The notes under the pieces were generated by a model. It saw only the letters and a list, made by a program, of their open reading frames with translations, was not told where the DNA came from and did no database searches. From the NCBI GenBank assembly GCA_943329165.2, contig CALQCV020000131.1, positions 1-5,982 on the forward strand: 5,982 bases of DNA, read 5' to 3'. The translations under genes and the position numbers were made by a program. The DNA is from Candidatus Nitrotoga sp. CP45 (GTDB taxonomy: Bacteria; Bacteroidota; Bacteroidia; Flavobacteriales; Flavobacteriaceae). Shown here piece after piece: positions 1-5,518 of this stretch (the first letter of the stretch is position 1; each line of letters starts with the position of its first letter).

Positions 1-2
1 AA

Positions 3-1550
3 GGTTTGGCTGAAGCTAAAACAACTCCGGAAAACAAGAACATTAATTACAATATTGCTTACGCAAATTTCAAGTTGAAAGATTACGACCAAGCCGGAAA
101 TTATTTTCAAAGTTATATCGATGGACACAAAGATGATAAAGTGCGTTTAAATGATGCGTATCTAAGATTAGGTGATTCCCGATTTGTTTCTGCTAAGTAT
201 TGGCCAGCGATGGATGCCTACAATAAAGCTATAGATATGAAAGGTATTGATGCTGATTATGCTGCTTTCCAAAAGGCTTTGAGTTATGGTTTTGTTTCTA
301 GAAATGATAAGAAAATTGATGACTTCAATAAGTTTCTGGTCAATTTTAAAACCTCACAATATCGTGACGACGCGTTATTCGAATTAGGGAATACTTATGT
401 AACTGAAAACAAAACTGAGTTAGCGATTAAAATTTACGACCAATTGTTAAGTGAATTCAAAAATGGTTCGTTCGCTTCTAAAGCGCTATTGCGTCAGGGA
501 TTGGTTTATTATAATGGGCAGAAAGATGAATCGGCTATTGCCAAATTTAAAGAAGTGGCTGCCAAATATCCAAGGACGCCCGAAGCTTTAGAAGCAGTTT
601 CTACAGCAAGATTGGTTTATATGGATAACGGAAAAGTGAATGAATATGCAGCATGGGTAAAAACTTTAGATTTTGTTGAAGTGACAGATGCCGAATTGGA
701 TAACGACACTTATGAAGCTGCCGAAAAGCAATTTTTGCAAAACAATACTAAGCAAGCTATCACCAGTTTGAGCGGTTATGTTTCCCAATTCCCAAATGGA
801 ATTCATGCTTTGAAAGCCAATTTCTATTTGGCACAATCCCTTTACACTGAAGGAAAAGAAGGCAATGCTGTTCCGAATTATGAGTTTGTAATCAGCAAAC
901 CAAGAAACGAATTTACCGAGCAATCGTTAGCGCGTTTAGCTGAAATTCACTTGAAAAAAGACGACTATACGAAAGCGGTTCCAGTATTACAACGACTAGA
1001 AACGGAAGCTGATTTTCCGCAAAATGTAACTTTCGCGCAAGCCAATTTGATGCGTGCATATTACGACCAAAAAGATTATGCCAATGCGGTCGTCTATGCT
1101 GATAAAGTTTTGGCAAATCCAAAAACAGATAATAAAATAAAAAGTGATGCACAGATAATTGTTGCACGTGCTGCGATAAAAGTGAACGATGAACAAAAAG
1201 CCAGAGTCGCTTACGCAAAGTTGTTAACCATTGCCAAAGGAGAATTAGCCGCCGAAGCCTTGTATTATGAGGCGCATTTCAAGAATAAAGATGGCAAGTA
1301 TGAAGATTCAAATAAAACAGTTCAAAAATTAGCTAGAGATTATTCGGGTTATAAATATTTTGGAGCTAAGGGTTTAATTGTAATGGCAAAAAACTATTAC
1401 CAATTGAAAGATAATTTTAGCGCTACTTCTATTTTAGACAGCGTTATCAAAAATTTCAAAGAATTCGATGACGTTGTTTCTGAAGCACAAACCGAATTGA
1501 ACCTGATTAAAGGCGAAGCCGCAAAAACAAACTCATCATTAACAGAGTAG
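3..1550 (+). CDS. TPR (tetratricopeptide repeat) protein, C-terminal part; 5' end outside the window
   Basis: The frame is open from the first bases, so the TTG at 6 is not taken as a start. The visible 515 residues are helical and repetitive, as expected for an array of TPR or TPR-like hairpins that bind protein partners. Counting from the Leu codon at 6, units are clearest at about residues 14-48, 50-83, 122-156, 158-192, 266-300, 307-335 and 347-380, each with the small/aromatic pattern of TPRs (for example GNTYVTENKTELAIKIYDQL). No catalytic motif or membrane segment is visible, and the protein ends in a polar tail (AAKTNSSLTE). Long TPR proteins of this kind in flavobacteria usually carry an N-terminal signal peptide, which cannot be checked here. 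The next large gene encodes an outer-membrane barrel, so an envelope role is inferred. The TAG stop lies at the edge of the left 7-base-unit repeat. The TPR class is secure; the specific function is unknown. Confidence 0.9.
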   Translation, partial: GLAEAKTTPENKNINYNIAYANFKLKDYDQAGNYFQSYIDGHKDDKVRLNDAYLRLGDSRFVSAKYWPAMDAYNKAIDMKGIDADYAAFQKALSYGFVSRNDKKIDDFNKFLVNFKTSQYRDDALFELGNTYVTENKTELAIKIYDQLLSEFKNGSFASKALLRQGLVYYNGQKDESAIAKFKEVAAKYPRTPEALEAVSTARLVYMDNGKVNEYAAWVKTLDFVEVTDAELDNDTYEAAEKQFLQNNTKQAITSLSGYVSQFPNGIHALKANFYLAQSLYTEGKEGNAVPNYEFVISKPRNEFTEQSLARLAEIHLKKDDYTKAVPVLQRLETEADFPQNVTFAQANLMRAYYDQKDYANAVVYADKVLANPKTDNKIKSDAQIIVARAAIKVNDEQKARVAYAKLLTIAKGELAAEALYYEAHFKNKDGKYEDSNKTVQKLARDYSGYKYFGAKGLIVMAKNYYQLKDNFSATSILDSVIKNFKEFDDVVSEAQTELNLIKGEAAKTNSSLTE

Positions 1551-1583
1551 AGAAAATAGATGAGTGACTAATAGATAATAGAC
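1549..1583 (+). repeat. Left inverted-repeat arm of the four-helix-bundle cassette
   Basis: This A/G-rich stretch contains two exact tandem copies of TAATAGA (1569-1575 and 1576-1582). Its core, gactaatagataatagac (1566-1583), matches the reverse complement of 1981-1998 at 16 of 18 positions. With one gap, weaker similarity continues outward to about 1549, opposite 1999-2015. The arm begins at the stop codon of the TPR gene and ends one base before the ATG of the four-helix-bundle gene. Confidence 0.7.
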
Positions 1584-1584
1584 T

Positions 1585-1911
1585 ATGACCGATTTTAAAC
1601 GACATAATTTTAAAAAATTAAAAATTTGGCAAATGGCAATGGAAATAGCAAATGTTATTTTTGATTTAACAACGGAATTTCCGAACGAAGAAAGATTTGG
1701 ATTGGTTTCACAAATGAACCGTTGTGTAGTTTCTCTCCCATCTAATATTGCAGAGGGTTCAAGCAGCACAAATAAATCATTTAGTCATTTTTTAGATATT
1801 TCTCTTGGTTCATCATTTGAATTACAAACTCAACTTATATTAGCCAATTCCAGAAGATATATCGCTGATGAAAGTCTAAATATCTTAGAAAATAAACTAG
1901 AAGAATTTTAA
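1585..1911 (+). CDS. Four-helix-bundle protein (S23/IVP-like, TIGR02436 type), probably C-terminally truncated
   Basis: The 108-residue product matches the family found as free-standing genes in many Bacteroidota, inside 23S rRNA intervening sequences, and as the Avd accessory protein of diversity-generating retroelements. Key signatures are an early Trp (W15), FPNEERFGLVSQMNR (32-46), VSLPSNIAEG (49-58) and FLDISLGSSFELQTQL (69-84). The bundle probably binds nucleic acid or a protein partner; the role of free-standing copies is not established. No reverse transcriptase, variable repeat or rRNA is nearby, so this is not an Avd context. Two oddities suggest decay. The loop after IAEG (SSSTNKSF) appears one residue shorter than I recall for the family and lacks the usual Arg. 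The TAA at 1909-1911 follows EEF, and the same frame then stays open for 12 codons (KATMTFQNTLNQ) to another TAA at 1948-1950, giving a family-typical 121 residues if the first stop were CAA. The ATG directly abuts the left repeat. Confidence 0.88.
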   Translation: MTDFKRHNFKKLKIWQMAMEIANVIFDLTTEFPNEERFGLVSQMNRCVVSLPSNIAEGSSSTNKSFSHFLDISLGSSFELQTQLILANSRRYIADESLNILENKLEEF

Positions 1912-1952
1912 AAAGCAACAATGACATTTCAAAACACTTTAAATCAATAAGA

Positions 1953-3710
1953 ATGAGTTTTATCGTAAGTAAAAATAAAAGTCTATCATCTATCAGTCTA
2001 TTATCTCTTTGTCTCTTTGCAATACAAATTTCCTTTTCCCAAAAGAAAGACGACAACATAGGAACCGAAGTAGTTAACGTAGTAAAACCATATACGCCGT
2101 CAATTTCGGATGCGTTTAAAGTCAAAGAAACACCAACTCTTGATGATGAAGAAACGGCTAAAAAAGAAAATATCCAATACAATATTTTTTCGTTTCCTGT
2201 AGCTTCCACTTTTGCACCAGCCAAAGGAAAAGCGGCAAATGTGGATAAAAGTGCGGAAGAGAAAATATTCAGCAACTATATTACATTGGCAGCAGGAAAT
2301 TATGGCGCAATCAATGCGGAACTTTTTATTACCGAAAACATTAGCAATACCGATTATTTTGGTGGAATGTTGCGTCATAGTTCGGCTCAAGGCGGAATTA
2401 AAGATGTGGTTTTGGATGACAAATTCTTTAATACCGCTTTGGATTTAACCTACGGAAGCAGAACGAAAGCAATGTCGTGGAACGCTGATTTGGGTTATAA
2501 AAATCAGGTGTATAATTGGTACGGAATTTATCCTGGTCTATTGTCTGACGCAACGATTGCAACCATTGATCCACAACAAACTTATCATACATTGTACGTT
2601 GGTGGGAGATTAGGTTTAGATAATATCTTAAAAGAAAGCACACTTAAATTCAGTCGTTTTTGGGATGCTTTCGGTTCAGCCGAAAACCGTTTTGTAGCAA
2701 AACCGTCTTTGGAATTTGATATTGTGGAGCAAAAAATAAAAGTTGATTTTGTAGTTGATTATATTAGTGGTTCTTTTGATAAATCTTTTAATACTGGTAC
2801 TTCTTTTAAATATGGATTTACCAATGTTGGTTTTCAACCAAGTATTAAAATCGATAAAGATGATTTAACCATTAATGCAGGAGTTGGTTTCTTTTATAGT
2901 GCCGCACAAGAATCTGGAAAAAGTAAATTCTTTATCTATCCACAAGTTACTGGTTCTTATAAAGTAGTTGGCGATTTGATGGTTTTCTATGCTGGTTTGG
3001 AAGGAACGTTGCAGCAGAATTCGTATCATGATTTTGTACAGGAAAATTTCTTTGTATCACCAACACTTGAAGTGGCGCCAACAAATCAAAAATTTGATAT
3101 CTATGCCGGTCTAAAAGGAAAGTTGGCAAGCAGTATCAGTTATAACATCCGTGGATCATATAAAAATGAAGATGGGAAAGCACTTTTCAAAAGCAATATC
3201 TACGATCATTTTAATGCCAATATTGAAGGATATACTTATGCTAATTCCTTTGACGTAGTATATGAAAAAGTAAAAACACTTAGTTTCTTTGGTGAATTGA
3301 AAGCTGATTTTTCCAAGAATGTTTCTTTTGGTATCAATGGAACATTCAGCAGTTATTCTATAGATGATCCAGCAGAAGAAGCATGGAATTTACCGGCGAT
3401 AAAATTGGCAACAACACTTGATGTCAATATTACATCAAAATGGTACGCTGGAACGAGTTTGTTCTTTGTAGGCGAAAGAAAAGATGTTTTCAGGCAAGCT
3501 ACAGTAACGCCACCCTTACCGGATGATGTTAACATAACTTTAAAAAGCTATTTCGATTTAAATGCGCATGTTGGATTTAAATACAGTGAGCGTTTGACAT
3601 TCTTCTTAAAAGGAAACAATTTGGCCAATCAGGATTACCAAAGATGGTTGAATTACCCGGTGTATGGATTACAGATTTTGGGTGGCGCGAGTTATAAATT
3701 TGATTTCTAA
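1953..3710 (+). CDS. TonB-dependent-receptor-like outer-membrane beta-barrel protein without a plug domain
   Basis: The 585-residue protein has a Sec signal peptide: Lys at 7 and 9, a hydrophobic stretch at about 11-26, and probable cleavage after SFS (27-29), before Q30. A conserved-looking segment follows (TEVVNVVKPYTPSISDAFK, about 38-56). From about residue 108 onward the sequence alternates amphipathic strands and polar/aromatic turns to the end. The C-terminus (LFFLKGNNLANQDYQRW, then YKFDF with terminal Phe) matches the last strands of TonB-dependent receptors and the C-terminal aromatic used for barrel assembly. There is no CarboxypepD-like domain and no room for the usual plug of about 130 residues, so it may be a structural or partner-gated barrel rather than a siderophore receptor. 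ATG 1953 is the only Met in the N-terminal region and lies 2 bases after the probable ancestral stop of the preceding gene. Codons 10-21 fall within the right repeat arm. Pairing with the upstream TPR protein is inferred from adjacency. Confidence 0.85.
   Translation: MSFIVSKNKSLSSISLLSLCLFAIQISFSQKKDDNIGTEVVNVVKPYTPSISDAFKVKETPTLDDEETAKKENIQYNIFSFPVASTFAPAKGKAANVDKSAEEKIFSNYITLAAGNYGAINAELFITENISNTDYFGGMLRHSSAQGGIKDVVLDDKFFNTALDLTYGSRTKAMSWNADLGYKNQVYNWYGIYPGLLSDATIATIDPQQTYHTLYVGGRLGLDNILKESTLKFSRFWDAFGSAENRFVAKPSLEFDIVEQKIKVDFVVDYISGSFDKSFNTGTSFKYGFTNVGFQPSIKIDKDDLTINAGVGFFYSAAQESGKSKFFIYPQVTGSYKVVGDLMVFYAGLEGTLQQNSYHDFVQENFFVSPTLEVAPTNQKFDIYAGLKGKLASSISYNIRGSYKNEDGKALFKSNIYDHFNANIEGYTYANSFDVVYEKVKTLSFFGELKADFSKNVSFGINGTFSSYSIDDPAEEAWNLPAIKLATTLDVNITSKWYAGTSLFFVGERKDVFRQATVTPPLPDDVNITLKSYFDLNAHVGFKYSERLTFFLKGNNLANQDYQRWLNYPVYGLQILGGASYKFDF
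1981..2016 (+). repeat. Right inverted-repeat arm, inside the signal-peptide codons of the barrel gene
   Basis: Positions 1982-2016 read as five 7-base units: TCTATCA, TCTATCA, GTCTATT, ATCTCTT, TGTCTCT. The core at 1981-1998 (gtctatcatctatcagtc) is the reverse complement of 1566-1583 apart from two A/G differences. The arm is translated in the barrel gene as a Ser/Leu-rich stretch (roughly residues 10-21) that forms most of the signal-peptide hydrophobic core. Confidence 0.7.
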
Positions 3711-3713
3711 AAA

Positions 3714-3789
3714 AGTGGCTAAGTTGCTAAGTGCCTGAGTTGCTAAGATAAGAAACTCAGTTACTCAGCCACTCAGTTACTCAGTAACT
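3714..3789. repeat. Inverted repeat with 8-base periodic arms, capable of forming a long imperfect hairpin
   Basis: The left arm (3714-3747) reads AGTGGCTA, AGTTGCTA, AGTGCCTG, AGTTGCTA, AG. The loop is ATAAGAAA (3748-3755). The right arm (3756-3789) reads CTCAGTTA, CTCAGCCA, CTCAGTTA, CTCAGTAA, CT. Aligned end to end without gaps, 24 of 34 positions are Watson-Crick pairs and 3 more are G-U pairs in RNA. It fills nearly all of the 84-base gap between the barrel stop and the ATG at 3795, ending 5 bases before that start. It could attenuate or terminate transcription, protect the 3' end of the upstream message, or limit translation of the next gene. No U-tract follows, so a classical intrinsic terminator is not supported. 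Confidence 0.75.
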
Positions 3790-3794
3790 CTTAA

Positions 3795-4238
3795 ATGAAA
3801 CAACAAATTCTACTTCGCTACAAAGAAATGCTCCAAGACCGAATTGATGTTTTCCAGGACATGATTTCGGGTTTGACTGTGGACGCACAAAACGATGCGA
3901 AAGGTTCGGCTGGAGATAAACATGAAACAGCGCTTTCAATGATGCATTTAGAGCAAGAAAAGCTCAATCACAAGCTTAAAGAAATCCTCGAACAAAAAAC
4001 CATTCTTGACAAAATTGACGCTTCTCAAATACATAAAAAAGTTGCTTTGGGAAGTTTGGTTCAGGCTAATGGAATGCTGTTGTATGTTTCGACAGCTTTG
4101 CCAAAGATTTTTATTGATAATAAAACAATTATTGCGGTTTCTCTTCAATCACCATTAGGGAATCAATTGTTGGGAAAATCGATTGGGTTTAAGTTTGAAA
4201 TTCACGGGACAATATATCATATTGAAAATTGTATATAA
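3795..4238 (+). CDS. GreA/GreB-like protein (transcript-cleavage-factor fold), often labelled 3-oxoacyl-ACP synthase in flavobacteria
   Basis: The 147-residue product has the two-part Gre architecture. Residues 1-75 are a charged helical hairpin forming a probable coiled coil, and residues 81-147 resemble the FKBP-like C-terminal domain of GreA. In the latter, IIAVSLQSPLGNQLLGKSIG parallels GreA 'LISVNSPIARGLIGKEEDD', followed by FKFEIHGTIYHI. The hairpin tip carries GDKHETA at 40-46, aligning with GDLKENA of E. coli GreA and placing Asp41 and Glu44 where GreA has its Mg2+-coordinating pair. This is consistent with rescue of backtracked RNA polymerase, but is not proof, because secondary-channel proteins vary in activity. 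No thiolase-fold or condensing-enzyme motif is present, so a ketoacyl synthase label would be wrong. The start follows the hairpin at 3714-3789 closely, with only CTTAA between. The fold call is confident; the exact activity is inferred. Confidence 0.75.
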   Translation: MKQQILLRYKEMLQDRIDVFQDMISGLTVDAQNDAKGSAGDKHETALSMMHLEQEKLNHKLKEILEQKTILDKIDASQIHKKVALGSLVQANGMLLYVSTALPKIFIDNKTIIAVSLQSPLGNQLLGKSIGFKFEIHGTIYHIENCI

Positions 4239-4267
4239 TTTTTTGTAATTATATTTACTATAAAAAA

Positions 4268-5305
4268 ATGAAAGACTTTACGTATAAATTTAATTTCCAA
4301 AATAATATAAAATTAGAGAACATTATTGTTTTTTTATTTTGTTTTGCTGTTCTATTAGGTCCAGCATATTCGCTATTCGATTCATATAATTATGATACCG
4401 AGGCAAATCCAGATATTAAAACATATTTGGGCCTTGCAAATTTTGATTTTGATCAAAGTCCAATACGAAAGTACAGAGTGATTGTCCCTTTTTTAGCATC
4501 AGGAATAAATTTTTTATTCCATCCAATATTTTCTAAATTCACTCCTTACACTTTTCCTGGCCCTGATTTTTCATTGTGTTTGAGCTTCCTTATAGTCAAC
4601 TGTGTTTTAATGTCTATATTCGGGCTTTTTGTATATCAACTATGTAAAGCTTTTGGTTGTTCTAGAAATGCAGCAGTTGTTGGACTTTTATGTGTTTTAA
4701 CATGTAGATGGACTATGTACATAGCTGGATTACCTTTAGTGGATAGTTTGTATTTAGTAATAATTGCAATGACATTACTTGGTATAAAAACGAAAAATAC
4801 TACACTAATTACAATTGCAATTTTTATAGGTCCATGGGCGAAAGAATCCTTTCTATTCGTAGCTCCGCTAATTTTCATTTTTTCTCATGTAAATAAATGG
4901 AAACAATTCTTGTTATTTTTTATTTCAGCATTATTGGTTTTTTCGTTTCGATTTTATTTCGATTCGCTTTGTCAAGAAAGTGGGCTAGGATTATCTCATG
5001 ATTTTGCACATTTTGAAAAAATACCTGCTTCATTATATCGGTTGTTTTCATTTCATGGTTTATATGAAGTTTTATCTATAGTAGGTATTTGGGGTTTTCT
5101 TTTTGTTTTTGTTTTGAATAAAAATATTCGAATAATTCTTCAAAATGCAACAACATTGTATATGATGTTATTTTTATGTATTGTTTTTTTTCATGCTATT
5201 TTATCCACAGAATTAGCTAGAATGTTTTATCTAGCTTCACCTATAATAGCTATTTGGATGGCATTTATTGTTGACCATCTTATTCTATTAGTAAAAAAAG
5301 ATTAA
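4268..5305 (+). CDS. Polytopic inner-membrane protein, possibly GT-C-type glycosyltransferase-like
   Basis: The 345-residue protein is very hydrophobic, with about nine or ten membrane segments: roughly 17-37, 102-126, 135-155, 157-173, 179-206, 211-229, 267-284, 294-312 and 317-343, plus a weaker one at 71-87. The first loop contains an acidic site and DIKTY (49-53), followed by SPIRKYRVIVPFLA (64-77). Later come AKES (191-194) and a final helix introduced by ARMFYLASP (317-325). This order (acidic loop, R-x-R-hydrophobic-P near the second helix, a [RK]E[ST] loop) resembles GT-C-fold membrane glycosyltransferase-like families, but I cannot assign a family or substrate. An in-frame ATG at 4229 would add MYIIFCNYIYYKK and overlap the previous gene by 10 bases. 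ATG 4268 is preferred because it follows an A-run and gives a normal cytoplasmic N-terminus. The gene is more AT-rich than its neighbours, suggesting a separate origin. Confidence 0.7.
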   Translation: MKDFTYKFNFQNNIKLENIIVFLFCFAVLLGPAYSLFDSYNYDTEANPDIKTYLGLANFDFDQSPIRKYRVIVPFLASGINFLFHPIFSKFTPYTFPGPDFSLCLSFLIVNCVLMSIFGLFVYQLCKAFGCSRNAAVVGLLCVLTCRWTMYIAGLPLVDSLYLVIIAMTLLGIKTKNTTLITIAIFIGPWAKESFLFVAPLIFIFSHVNKWKQFLLFFISALLVFSFRFYFDSLCQESGLGLSHDFAHFEKIPASLYRLFSFHGLYEVLSIVGIWGFLFVFVLNKNIRIILQNATTLYMMLFLCIVFFHAILSTELARMFYLASPIIAIWMAFIVDHLILLVKKD

Positions 5306-5518
5306 TTAAAAATGAATTGATATTAGAAATCAATAAAACAATTACTTTAAATTTTGTTTTTAAACAACGTGAAAAAATTGATTTTATTTAATATTTATCT
5401 TTATTTGATTTATTTAGTTACTATTTATAACTAATTTAGATTTTTTAGTTTTGATTATTGAATCAATACTTCAAATTTGCTTCATAAAAATAATAAATCA
5501 ACAAACAAATTAAAATAT
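5306..5518. other. AT-rich non-coding spacer upstream of asnB
   Basis: The 213-base gap is strongly AT-rich and has no convincing ORF. It contains a weak 6-base inverted repeat (5316-5321 with 5329-5334) just after the membrane-protein stop, without a following T-run. It also contains a palindrome TTGTTT-TT-AAACAA (5354-5367) of unknown significance, and a promoter candidate near its 3' end. Its length and the promoter suggest that asnB is transcribed independently of the membrane-protein gene. Confidence 0.6.
5451..5479 (+). promoter_or_regulatory. Candidate Bacteroidota-type promoter for asnB
   Basis: TTG at 5451-5453 is followed by an 18-base spacer and CAAATTTG at 5472-5479. The Flavobacterium housekeeping consensus is TTG, 17-23 bases, TAnnTTTG, so the only departure is C for T at the first position of the -7 element. 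Transcription would begin a few bases after 5479, giving a leader of roughly 30 bases before the ATG at 5519. In DNA this AT-rich such matches occur by chance, so position is part of the argument. Confidence 0.45.

Larger units (their letters stand above)
1549..2016. mobile_element. Putative small IR-bounded cassette carrying a four-helix-bundle gene
   Basis: Inverted repeats of about 35 bases bracket the small gene at 1585-1911 and separate two genes that otherwise look like an operon pair. No transposase is encoded and I see no clear target-site duplication, so any movement would have to be driven in trans or by recombination between repeats. The boundaries are set only by where the inverted repeats fade. 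Alternatives are a pair of locally expanded short repeats, or a long-range mRNA hairpin rather than a mobile unit. The inverted repeats are directly visible; the mobile-element reading is inference. Confidence 0.4.

Noticed and set aside
666..1218. Antisense ORFs opposite the TPR gene
   Set aside because: They lack family resemblance and lie fully opposite a clear coding frame; they are frame shadows. The same applies to the other minus-strand ORFs opposite the barrel, GreA-like and membrane-protein genes.
1585..1911. Diversity-generating retroelement (Avd) or 23S rRNA intervening sequence
   Set aside because: The protein family fits, but no reverse transcriptase, template/variable repeat or rRNA sequence is present in the window.
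2004..2015. Possible lipobox (LSLC, residues 17-20) in the barrel protein
   Set aside because: The residue before Cys is Leu, whereas lipoboxes need a small residue there, and the SFS-Q site further on fits signal peptidase I.
1520..2050. Target-site duplication flanking the inverted repeats
   Set aside because: No direct repeat of convincing length was found just outside 1549 and 2016.
3714..3789. CRISPR array or rho-independent terminator
   Set aside because: Units of 8 bases without spacers are not CRISPR, and the hairpin is not followed by a T-tract.
4229..4267. N-terminal extension of the membrane protein from ATG 4229
   Set aside because: It would overlap the GreA-like gene by 10 bases and add an Ile/Tyr-rich stretch. 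The ATG at 4268 after an A-run gives a more typical start. Not excluded outright.
5316..5334. Terminator after the membrane-protein gene (ATTGAT/ATCAAT)
   Set aside because: The stem is only 6 AT-rich pairs with no following T-run, so it is too weak to call.
5369..5434. Small ORF from GTG encoding a 21-residue hydrophobic peptide (VKKLILFNIYLYLIYLVTIYN)
   Set aside because: Very AT-rich DNA produces such hydrophobic mini-ORFs by chance; there is no convincing start context or homologue I recognise.
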